In this document: one piece after another, positions 23,149 to 32,900 of the stretch
How positions within the stretch are numbered: the stretch's first letter is position 1
Layout of the letters: each line of letters begins with the position of its first letter
Assembly (NCBI GenBank): GCA_963920575.1
Contig: OY986963.1
Coordinates: forward strand, 1,216,896-1,280,895
From: Narthecium ossifragum
Lineage: Eukaryota > Streptophyta > Magnoliopsida > Dioscoreales > Nartheciaceae
Direction: 5' to 3'
DNA length: 64,000 nt
The notes under the pieces: model-generated
Databases searched by the model: none
What the model was told of the DNA's origin: nothing
What the model saw: the letters and a program-made list of their open reading frames with translations, nothing else
Position numbers and translations under genes: made by a program

Positions 23149-23726
23149 TAGTGATGGCAACGGGGCGGATCGGGGCGGATATTGGAAATACCATATCCGT
23201 CCCCGCACTCCTCCGCCCATACCATAACCGCCCATTCCCCGCGCAGATAATGGGGATCGCGGACCATAACCATCCCCGCGGGTACGCGGATATTACCCGC
23301 AATCCGCGGTTATCCGCAAAACCTAAAAAAACCATTCAATTAGCATTAAGCCTCTAAAATCTAAATCTAAATCCACCAAACTATCATCAACATTCGGTCT
23401 CTAAAATCTAGATCCACAAACGCTCATCAACAATTAGTCTTTATTAAAGTATTATTACAAAAATAGACTCTTTAAAATCCACCAAACCAACATTTAGTGG
23501 CGGGGCGGGGCGGATATGCATGGCGGGGCGGGGCGGATATGCAGGGCGGGGCGGGGCGGATAGCGGGGCGGATATTACCCAATACCATAATCCGCTCCGT
23601 ACCCGCGCGGATTTTAAATTTGTAAACCATACCCGTATCCACGGGTAAAAAATCTATACCATACTCGTCTCCATCGGTGCGGATCGGGTCGGTTATCCAG
23701 CGGGGCGGTCAATTTTGCCATCCCTA
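23149..23726 (+). mobile_element. Non-autonomous hAT element, family A copy 1
   Basis: Flanked by the exact 8-bp duplication GCTGCTTG (23141-23148 and 23727-23734). The ends are TAGTGATGGCAA on the left and, on the complement, TAGGGATGGCAA on the right, which is typical of plant hAT elements. The interior has GC-rich arms (GGGGCGGATA and CCGCGGTTATCCGC motifs) around an AT-rich core (AATCTAAATC, ATTAGTCTTTATTA). In this copy the GGGGCGGATATGCAT-type unit is expanded near 23500-23570. No transposase is encoded. Copies 2 and 3 lie at 33.5 and 54.6 kb in the opposite orientation. Confidence 0.95.
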
Positions 23727-24499
23727 GCTGCTTGGTTAGTTTCTGAAAGAGAGTATGGGAGTCTCGTACAGACCGGTTGTGCAGTTTTGTGAAAATACTC
23801 TGTATGCAAAGGAGATTTTTCTTTTCCTCACTCTTTGTGTCTACTGGTTTGTGCTTTATCGGCATTTGACTGACAGTGTTGCGGTGCAAGGGGATTCTTG
23901 TGCCAAGAATCTGCCAAACTATAATATTTATTTTGCAATACTCATCATGCTCATGCAAATTTTCAAGTTTGAAACACCAGAAGGATCAGAACAAAGGATC
24001 AGAAAACTCTTGTTAACCTTGCTTACTTGTGTTAGCACCTCAGAGAGTTTGAAAAGGTCGAACTCACTAATTTAATTTGATGGTGGTTCAAAATTTCTGA
24101 TATGTAGCGGTTTTTAACGTGTTTTATACATAAGGTTTTATTGTTTGAATCTTTTCTGCTTATGTATATCCCAAGGTCATGTAATGTGAGGGCAGATGTT
24201 GTAGGTGTCTCAAGGTTCAGTGCTCCTTCAACCGGATCCCTGAGGACGGTCACTTGTGGCAGATCAATTGATTGTAATCTAGTCTCATGGCTCAACTCGA
24301 TCAATTCATCAAAAAATACATGTTTCATACACTTTCTACTTATAGATAGATTATAGATAGATAGATAGCTTTATTCTGCAAGCTTTAGCAGTAACACAAA
24401 GATGAAGCATTTAACATCAATAGGAATATAGGATTGTTGTCACAACATTAAACTCAGCAAATTCACTTAATTCATTATTCTCATCAGCAACAGCAAGAT

Positions 24500-24705
24500 G
24501 AAGTTATAACTAATATATCATTCTTATATGAGACTATGGTTATAAGTGAAACTTTCGTTATCTTATGTGGCGGGAGAATATTTGGAGTCTATATGTCATG
24601 ATAATCTTAAGTTGAGGGGGTTAAGTGAGAGGGAGTTATTGGATAGTTATTAAGATAGAATTGGTAGTTACCCTGTCATATAGCAGGGGCACGACTAGTC
24701 TATCT
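24500..24705. repeat. Dispersed repeat, copy A
   Basis: Runs from TTATATGAGACTATGG to TTACCCTGTCATATAGCAGG. It is diverged from but clearly related to 27525-27772 and in the same orientation, so the two flank the aspartic protease gene. They could be old solo LTRs or MITE copies. I cannot define ends. Confidence 0.55.
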
Positions 24706-24823
24706 ATAGGCCTCCAAAAGCAAGCTAGAATTACAATATTCATTTATCTCTAAATTAATACTTATTGAAAGCCAAATTCAAAAGCATGAAAATTCCTTGC
24801 AACCTGCATCCATCCTAGACCTA

Positions 24824-26223
24824 TTAAGGAACAGTACAGTCCATAGGCTTGAATGCGATTTCGCCCGAATGAAGATCGTAGCCGATATTGTAGTTTATCT
24901 GAGCATTTGCGCCTAGCAAAGCGAAGCCCTGATAAGATGGTACTATGCCCAGGCAAACAATATTATTAAAACCGTAGAACAGCCATCTTGACATTGTGAT
25001 TTGAAGACCATCTTTAAAGTGAAGTGTCACACTGAGCCCTTCGACATCCTTGAGGCTGCCAAGGTAACAATGGAGGTCCTTGGAGACCGTTTTCTGCAGG
25101 GTTATTGTCTTGTCCAGTTCCTTCACCAGTGGTGTCACTAGACTTGGAGGCAGGTGACAAGCCACCGATCCCGTGTCTATAACTATGTCAAAGGTGGCAT
25201 CAGTAACCTCGGGAGGGAACCTATGAGACTGAAAAGTGATGGCTTCCATCAAGAGCGTATAGTGAAATCTCAACATGGGGTGTGTGAAAAACCAAGTTCT
25301 TGTTCCCAATAGTTTGGCTTCTGAGCCAAATCGAATAAGCTGATCGAAAACCTTGTGATCAGGTGGTGGCAGGCAGTATGAGAACTTATCGACCGACATC
25401 TGAGACTGAATTGTTAATGGTCCTAGTCCGAGGCCTAAGATACCATTGCTAGGGAGTTTAAAATACTTGTCAGCAGCATTAGCACAGCCAAACACCACAG
25501 GGATGAGCTTGGTTTTACCTTCAGGATTTAGAACACTAAAGGTGTCCACTGCCATGGCACCAGCTGCTTTGCTTCCATCTGCATAAGAAATACGGAAATT
25601 GCAGTTATCCTCATCATCGCAGTATAGAGGATAGTCACCTCGGCAGGAGGAGAAGCTCATGTCGCATTCGATACTTTGGTAGGTGGCAGAAGAGTCAGGA
25701 TTAAATGGTGGATATAAAGTTCCATCGCAGGAGTCGCATGGCGTACACTGAATCCACGTAAGAGGGCTGCCAGTATCGACATGAACGTAGACCTCGGACC
25801 AGGAAGAACCCACATANNNNNNNNNNNNNNNNNNNNNNNNNNNNNNNNNNNNNNNNNNNNNNNNNNNNNNNNNNNNNNNNNNNNNNNNNNNNNNNNNNNN
25901 NNNNNNNNNNNNNNNNNNNNNNNNNNNNNNNNNNNNNNNNNNNNNNNNNNNNNNNNNNNNNNNNNNNNNNNNNNNNNNNNNNNNNNNNNNNNNNNNNNNN
26001 NNNNNNNNNNNNNNNNGTACTTGTAGTAGTGCCTGTAGAGAGGCATCTCTTCGTTGCTAACATGATGTAGCCTTTGGAAGCCAGATAGGTATTGTTCCAT
26101 CAAGTCCATGGCCTCTTTAGATGGTTCTTTCAAGGATGGGAGAAGCAATGGCACTGCCACGAGCCTGAGGTACAGGAGCAACCCTAACGGGATGAGGACC
26201 TTCATAGTCTTCTTGGAAGCCAT
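24824..26223 (-). CDS. Nepenthesin-type aspartic protease (A1 family), interrupted by an assembly gap
   Basis: A predicted secreted pepsin-like endopeptidase. The N-terminal part (26017-26223) starts MASKKTMKVLIPLGLLLYL, a signal-peptide-like hydrophobic segment, and runs into the gap at YRHYYKY. After the gap, about 330 residues read without introns. The first catalytic motif is HVDTGSPLTWIQC, followed by the Cys-rich nepenthesin insertion (CDSCDGT..CDMSFSSCRGDYP), FRISYADGSKAAG with the flap region, and NGILGLGLGPLTIQSQM. The second catalytic motif is VIDTGSVACHLP, and the C-terminus is FALLGANAQINYNIGYDL..FKPMDCTVP. The second motif is DTGS where many plant members have DSGT; the catalytic Asp is kept. 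The 200 N make the true length unknown. A decayed relative lies at 47.9-48.2 kb. Confidence 0.88.
25817..26016. other. Assembly gap (200 N)
   Basis: Exactly 200 undetermined bases, probably a conventional gap size. It removes the propeptide and the start of the mature domain of the aspartic protease. Confidence 0.99.
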
Positions 26224-26747
26224 GGATATGGAGGTGTACGTAGTAGAAGAAGAGTACGTACTGCTTGTTTGCGTATAAAGGATCTGGGTTTTAGGGTTTA
26301 CCTCCTTTGTTTTAGTTTGAGTTGAGTTGGAACTCTTCAAGTTTGTTCGCTATCTCTGATCATAAGTTTGATCCTTATCCAAATTGAGCTAGACGAGACT
26401 GTTTTGTAATCCTAGCCGTCTGTAGAAGTGCCTCAATTCTCAAGATTACCCATTTGGTGTTGGGTTACCTATTAGTTCCAGTAGGCCGCCAGTTCGGCTT
26501 GAGATGGATCAGAGACGGGGCCCAAGGAACTCATCCCTATTCCCTGAAGCCTTGGGCCGAGGCCCGATCTTTTGTCATCGCGAAATGCGTTAATAAATGC
26601 GTGAGGAGGTGCTCATCGTGCGCAATTTCTTTGTTAAGATCTTGAGCTATTTCGGCCACATTCATAGGCTATTCAGAATACCGACCACCACTCTAGCATC
26701 TAACTCAAACAGCAATTTCTTCGTTCAAATTCCATCTCACTGCCCTC
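26224..26747. other. Upstream region of the aspartic protease
   Basis: Promoter and leader of the minus-strand protease. No clear TATA box, gene or repeat was recognised. Confidence 0.4.
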
Positions 26748-26762
26748 AGGATTCCCATTAAC

Positions 26763-26872
26763 CTTTTTTTTTTTGAACAGATAAACCCGAAGGCTAAAGG
26801 GTCACACCCAAAGTTACAAGCTAAGTCGAAGCTTCAGCAAGTCCTGACCAGAAAAACATTGGTCAAGCGCCT
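26763..26872 (-). mobile_element. Short poly(A)-tailed retroposon (LINE 3' fragment or SINE)
   Basis: On the minus strand the segment ends in 11 A (26764-26774 as T) after GGTTTATCTGTTC. A near-identical duplication, AGGATTCCCATTAAC at 26748-26762 and AGGATCCCCCATTAAC at 26873-26888, brackets it, the signature of target-primed insertion. The 110-bp body includes a small GGGT-GTG-ACCC hairpin, similar in position to the hairpin near the tail of the LINE at 45-47 kb. Confidence 0.8.
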
Positions 26873-26888
26873 AGGATCCCCCATTAAC

Positions 26889-27524
26889 TTGGCAATAGCA
26901 ATCGAGCTCCATCAACTGTCACAATGCTCATTGCAAATCGCCCGCATCCCCCTAATTTCGGGGGCTGGCTGGGCTCGGCCGTAACAAGCTCAACCATCCG
27001 ATTGGGAATCAACGGCTGAGATTAAAAGTCATAAAGTAGGTGAGAGAAAAATGAAGAGAGATATGAGAGAGAGATAATTTAATCTTGTCGTCCATGCATG
27101 ATTGGACGACTGAGATTTTACCATTACCGGAGGCCTCCCATTCCGCACCACTCGACGTACATCACATTTATGGCGCATTTGGTTTGTCCATTATGGCTGA
27201 AGTGGAATGTCTGATACATTCGTGATGAGGAATAACACATTCTTCCCGCTTATGATAGTGATCCATTTCATTTAGTCCTGAATGATGAATAACGTGTCTA
27301 ATGATATAATTATCCTTATGTAAGTCAATCTCATTTGTTGAATTAAATCATCTTAATTCTTGTATGAATTAAATCGGATCATTGGGTTACACTCAGATTA
27401 ATATATTTTATACGTATGTATTTTATGTGTATATATTTTTTTTATGTATTTTTTATGTATATATTTTATGTGTATATAAGTATAAACCCAAAGACTAAAA
27501 TGAAAAGTAGATGAATTATTATAT
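26889..27524. other. Spacer, possible MITE remnant
   Basis: A GCATTTGGTTTG motif near 27178 and its inverse AACCAAACAC near 27900 could be the ends of a TIR element broken up by later insertions. The interval is otherwise AT-rich (TATGTATTTTATGTG runs near 27410-27475). No gene is seen. Confidence 0.35.
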
Positions 27525-27772
27525 TTTATATCATCCTTATATGGCAGTATGGTTATAAGTTAACCATCTTGTTGTCCTATGTGGAGTTTACGTGGAGAGA
27601 GTTTTCCTATTTGGAGCTTACCTAGAGGGGGATAGTGGGGGGGGGGGGGGGGGGGGGGGGGGTGAGGAGTTAGTGGGGAAGAGAGGGGGGGTTAGTGAGG
27701 AGTTACAGGGAGGTGGGGAGAGAGGGTGATTACCCTGTCAGGTGGTAGGGGGCTTACTAGTAAATATATATG
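27525..27772. repeat. Dispersed repeat, copy B, with a G-homopolymer
   Basis: Related to 24500-24705 (shared TATGGTTATAAGT, CCTATGTGGAG and TTACCCTGTCA). It contains an uninterrupted run of 26 G at 27637-27662 in a wider G-rich tract to about 27730, which could form G-quadruplexes. Confidence 0.6.
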
Positions 27773-27919
27773 ATTGAATATGCATATATTAAGTGTTGTA
27801 TATGTCAAGGGTAGTATGATCATTTATACATTATTCCCGATCCATTTCTATGTTCATTAATGCATATCAATATATGAAGCCATCATTCTCATTCTTTATT
27901 CAACCAAACACAATCATCA

Positions 27920-28664
27920 TCACTCCATTACTATTAGGAAGATTGGATTGTGCTTGATGAAGTAAGGAGATCGTCTTTTTGAGATGGTAAATTCGAGGAG
28001 CATTGCTCTGCGAGAATCGGTCACATAGATCTTCCCAAATCTCTTTGGCGGTATCAACATAAATGACGCTATCAGAAAGTTCCTTGATCATGGCATGAAG
28101 AAGCCATGATTTTACCATATTATTACAACGCGACCAAGCCTGGACATCGGAGAGAGGAGACGTAGGTGTGGGTAGACTGCCATCAACGAAACAGAATTTG
28201 TTTTTGGCAGAAAGAGATATTTCCATTGCTCGCCTCCAAGTCGAATAATTGTCTCCATTGAGGCGATCATATACTAGTGAGATGCCAGGACTGTCGGATG
28301 GGTAAAGAAAATATGGAGAGGTTGGATCAATTGTAACAGATCCATTCCTGGAGGAAGGAGCAAACCCATCCATGGAACTGGGCTCAGAAGACAATGGAAA
28401 TTACCACTCGTTCTTGATACAACCTGGGTCTGATACCATGTAGAAAATGAATAGCAAAGGAAGAGCAGAAACCTCTGCCATCGTATATGTGTTTTTACAT
28501 ATATATACAATATGGTATGAGTATCTGCTATATATGGAAGGGAGATCTCCAATAATAGAGAGATCAATCACAATCCAATCTTCCTAATAGAGAAAGATTT
28601 CCAATAACATAGAGATCACAATGAAGATCTCAGAATCACAATCCAATCTTCCTAATAATTACTC
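27920..28664 (-). mobile_element. Ty1/copia retrotransposon fragment: LTR, primer site and gag N-terminus
   Basis: Minus strand. A short LTR is likely at 28440-28664, from TGAGTAATTATTAGG to TTTCTACA. Next to it is the primer binding site TGGTATCAGACCC (28426-28439), complementary to the initiator Met tRNA as in plant copia elements. The gag frame starts near 28394 and shows the copia gag N-terminus: LNGDNYSTWRRAMEISLSAK, FVDGSLPTP, AWSRCNNMVKSWLLHAM and AKEIWEDLCDRFSQSNAPRI. It breaks off after KKTISLLHQ. At the break, 20 bp (CACAATCCAATCTTCCTAAT) is an inverted copy of an LTR segment that occurs twice near 28570 and 28634. No pol region is left. Confidence 0.85.
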
Positions 28665-28714
28665 AGTTTATCCCATTTCTAATCTCATTCCTCGCTACGA
28701 ACCATACGTGGCTT

Positions 28715-29085
28715 TAGGGGTGAGTAAAACTAAACCGAATTTCGAAAACAGAATCGAATTTGGAAAACCAAACCGAACCAAATAGGACCGACTGATTCGT
28801 TTCAGTTTTTCGGTTTTTTAATTTTAAAAGTTTGGTTTTCTTGATTCGATTCGGTTTTTTTTATTTTAGATTCTAATTAAAAACCGAAAACCGAATTTTG
28901 ATTCGATTCGGTTTTTATAAAAAATTTCAGTTAAAAATGTACGCATATTTCAGTTTTCTCGGTTTGGTTTTTAAACTAGTACATTGAGTTAATTCAGTTC
29001 GGTTCTTTACACTAATTCCATTCGGTTTCATATTTGGGATCGAAAAAAATTCGATTTTTGGGTTTAAACCAAATACTCACCCTTA
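28715..29085. mobile_element. hAT-like MITE (TAGGGGTGAGTA ends)
   Basis: Inverted ends TAGGGGTGAGTA (left) and TAAGGGTGAGTA (complement of the right end) enclose 371 bp made of repeated AAACCGAA/TTCGGTTT motifs in both orientations. This matches a widespread class of plant hAT MITEs. The 8-bp flanks do not match, so the insertion may be old. Confidence 0.7.
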
Positions 29086-29493
29086 ATCACATTAGGCAGC
29101 CCATCCTCTCCCTTCCATTATGCAACCGCTTCACTATGTGCGGCTTCCTCCCCGTAAATTTGACTATTTGTGGTCGTAATTTTTGTAAAGTAGCTCTTCA
29201 GCTCATCCGTAGCCAATTATTTAGGTAGACTCTAAATAAAGAATTTTCCATGCGGAAAACATACCCCACTCACAAGTTGCCCGGTTTAATATCCTCTCAC
29301 AGATCAAATACAGCTAAATTCAAAAACAATAATACTTTTAAGAAAATAGAGCCTCTACTTATGATTTAATCGATTTGTTCTTTTTGCCACACCAGATATT
29401 AGAGAAGATAAAAGAAAAGCACTTGAGTTCCCAAGTTACTACAGTTTCCACTCTCTCTCTCTTTCCACACACCTTCCTCCAACTGAACACGTG

Positions 29494-29552
29494 AGAGAGA
29501 GGGAGAGGGAGAGGGAGAGAGAGGCGTGAGAGAGAGGGAGGGAGAGAGGTGA
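29494..29552. repeat. GA microsatellite upstream of 4CL
   Basis: An interrupted (GA)n/(GGGA)n tract, matched by a CT tract at 29787-29806 in the presumed 4CL leader. GA/CT tracts are common in plant core promoters and leaders and may bind GAGA-binding (BPC) factors. A function here is inferred. Confidence 0.7.
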
Positions 29553-29821
29553 AAGTCTGAGAAACAGAGAGGTAGGTGTGGCTTATGGGGAAGGGATGAA
29601 AGCAAAACTTGGCTTGTTTTATTGAAGGTGAGATAAGCATGATGTGCTCCTGTCCTCACCTCTTCTTTTCCTTAGCTACCACCACCAAACCCACACACAC
29701 ACCACAGCAGCCCACCTCCTCCTAAGTCCTAACTACCACCCTCCATATTTATTTGCCCTTCCTCCCCCACACCCCTCCTCCCTCAGCTCTCTCTCTCTCT
29801 CTCTCACTCTCACTCTTAAAC

Positions 29822-29893
29822 ATGGCTGATGAATTGGTGAAGATAGTCTCTCAGAAATCCCATGACATCTATGGTGCTCCCATTAGGCTCTGA
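29822..29893 (+). promoter_or_regulatory. Upstream ORF in the 4CL leader (23 codons)
   Basis: An ATG following a CT-rich tract opens a 23-codon frame (MADELVKIVSQ... ending GAPIRL) that stops with TGA 75 nt before the 4CL start codon. It is in a different frame from 4CL and its context (AAACATGGC) is good. If the leader is transcribed, it could dampen or condition 4CL translation. Confidence 0.45.
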
Positions 29894-29968
29894 CTCCCAG
29901 GCTGCAAAGGATCCATCTGCTCTGCTTTCTCCAACCCACCCATCCATCCAATTGGTATCTTTAGAACC

Positions 29969-32900
29969 ATGATCTCCTTAGCTTCCCCAGAAGCCCAACA
30001 ATCCCAACTCTCCGGCCAAGTTTACCCCTCCGAGAACCCGGTACCGCTGCCAGAACAGACCATCTTCCGTTCCAAGCTCCCGGACATCGACATTCCCAAC
30101 CACCTCCCCCTCCATGTATACTGCTTCCAAAACATAGCCGCATTCCCCGACCGGCCCTCCCTCATCTATGGACCGACCGGCCGCACCTACACCTTCGCCG
30201 ACGTCCACCTTCTCTGCCGCCAAGCTGCCGCCGGATTCTCACGTCTTGGAATCCGCCAAGGGGATGTCATCATGGTCCTCCTCCAAAACACCCCGGAGTA
30301 CGTCTTCACATTTCTCGCCGCGTCCTTCCTCGGCGCAGCCACCACCGCCGCCAACCCCTTCTGCACTCCCGCCGAGATCTTCAAACAATTCAAGGCCTCC
30401 AACGCGAAGCTCGTCGTCACGCAATCACTCTACGTCGACAAGCTTCGAGACGAGATCTTCCCCACCGTCGGCGATGGCCTAACAGTCATTACCATCGACG
30501 ACCCCCGGGAAGGCTGCATCCACTTCTCAGAAGTCTTAGCCGGCGACGAGCCCATGATTCCGGAGGTCACCATCGATTCAGAGGACACAGTCGCGCTACC
30601 TTTCTCGTCGGGCACCACCGGATTGCCGAAAGGAGTGATCTTGACGCACAAGAGCTTGGTATCGAGCATCGCCCAGCAAGTCGACGGCGAGAATCCAAAC
30701 CTGCACCTGAACACCAGCGACGTCGTCCTCTGCGTGCTTCCCCTGTTCCACATATTCTCGTTGAACTCTGTCTTGCTCTGTTCTCTCCGCGCCGGAGCCG
30801 CCGTGCTCATAATGCCGAAGTTCGACATGGTGGCGATGCTGGAGCTGATTCAGACGCACAGGGTGACCATAGCGGCGGTGGTGCCGCCGCTGGTGCTGTC
30901 ACTGGCCAAGAGCCCAGTGGTCGAGAAGTATGACCTGAGCTCGATCAGGATCGTGCTCTCCGGGGCGGCGCCGCTGGGGAAGGAGCTCGAGGAGGCTCTC
31001 AAAGGAAGGGTTCCTCAGGCTATCTTTGGCCAGGTGAGTGAGACCTACCTTCTTCATGCTTCCTTTTTGGTTTTCCAGTACCTATATCTCTCTATCTTCG
31101 TCTTCTCCGTATGAGCTCTACCTCTACGGGGCAGTCGCGCCGGATAGATAAGAGTTTTAAGTTCCGCGGAATTCCCATTCCAGATTTATAACCAAACGAT
31201 ACAAATCTCACATTAGACGGAATTCTAATTCCCATTCTTGAATGTTTAGAGATAAATGGCAACCCATAGTTCCTTAAATCAGGGCCGTCCCTAAATCCAG
31301 TCGGCTCTTAGAGAGATCGATGACTTCTTCACCCATCCATCCTGGTGTCACGAAGCTTAAGATAGCCAGCCATAACCATAAGCTATTATATAACAAGTAA
31401 GTTGTAGTAGTAAACACATCACGTGATACATCGAATTGTCTGTTTATATCGCGCCATAAACAATGGCGTTCAGAGATGTGTTTTTTATTTTTTATTAACA
31501 CATGCACATCATGCATTTGATCGTGACTTGACAAACCAAATAAGCAATCGCCATCGATTCCCATACGTGTGTGTAATTAACACATGATCATTGGATCTTG
31601 ATGCCAAGTGACCAACCACTATCCGGATGGTTTATTCGAACTCCAGCCAAATAGTTCTCTATTTTGATTAAGCGACGTTATTGGTGGTTGTAGTAGATAC
31701 GGATATCAGGAGTGCCGGCCTCTCGTGTTTTAAGCTTTTATTGCTTCCTTGATTGGTGGACGCTGTCCCTGGGCTTGGTTTGTAGTTGATACGTTCACCC
31801 TACTAGTTTATCCGATCCGCTCCTTCTTGGCATCGTTTGAGCGTAGCGTAGGTCTGACGAAATTGGGGGTGGAAATAGAAGATTCTCTTTTCTAATAAAC
31901 TTATGAATATTTATTCCGTACGTATTTGTCTCCTCACTTGTCACTATTTTCAATGAGTTTTTCTTTTTAGGTTTCTATATTTTTGGTCTTGGATTCCTAA
32001 ATCTTAAAATTGGATAATCATTAGACCTTGTTGTCATGGCATAAGTGTTTGACATCATAGACTTTTGGGTTATTTACATATATCCCTTTGAAAAAGTTTG
32101 ATTTTACATATTTCACCTTGAAAAAATTGAAATTACACCATAATCCCTAAAAACCTTGATTATTATCATATATCTCCTTTGATTACCTAGGAGTGGAATA
32201 TCCAAGAAATATGCTCGCAAGGAGGCTTTTGAAATTAGGGTGGAATTACTTAAATGCCCTTACCTGTATAACCATTGTCATTTTCCTTCCTTCAACCCAG
32301 ATAATAGCTGGGCTTAGGGTTTGAAATTGGGAACTGTTCGGTGTTCAACTTCCTGTCTAACTAGCTATTTTCATCTACAGTAATTTTCTCTCAATTTTAT
32401 TTTGATTTGATTTATGGGAGGTTTACATGAATGACATGATAGTTATTAAACATGGAAAATCTAAGTTTTATTATCGATTGAATATAGGTTTCAATAAACG
32501 AGGGCATTTGAGATATTTTACAACTCCGGTTATTTCCTTAACCATGGTTAGGTCATGTTAGCGGATAGAAGTGGATGGAAGAGAATATATGACAATAATC
32601 AAGGTTTTCAGGATTAGTGATGTAATTTTGATTTTTTTTAGTGTGAAATATGTAAAATCAAACTTTTTTAGAGGACTATAAGTAAATAACCCTAGATTTT
32701 TATGGTATTTGGTTGCATTAAAGGCCATCAATGGCCGTATGTTTGCCACAACGTTCTAAAGTTGGTAGTGTCACATGTGACGTGTAGCACGTATAGCCTC
32801 ACAAAAGTTACGTAGCACAAGGAATTGAATAATGTATGCCCACGTTAAGATCATGGGACATCTAACCTGCAACTTACCAAGCTTGGCCTAGTTCATAGCA

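Noticed and set aside
23130..23357. Open frames in the hAT family A copies (also 33849-34077 and 54935-55220)
   Set aside because: They recur in each copy because of the GC-rich repeat arms and show no transposase motif.
28715..29085. 8-bp target duplication for the TAGGGGTGAGTA element
   Set aside because: The flanks (about GTGGCTT and ATCACATT) do not match, so only the inverted ends were used.
30430..30828. Antisense frames within 4CL exon 1 (and similarly within CSLD exons)
   Set aside because: Shadows of GC-rich coding exons on the opposite strand.
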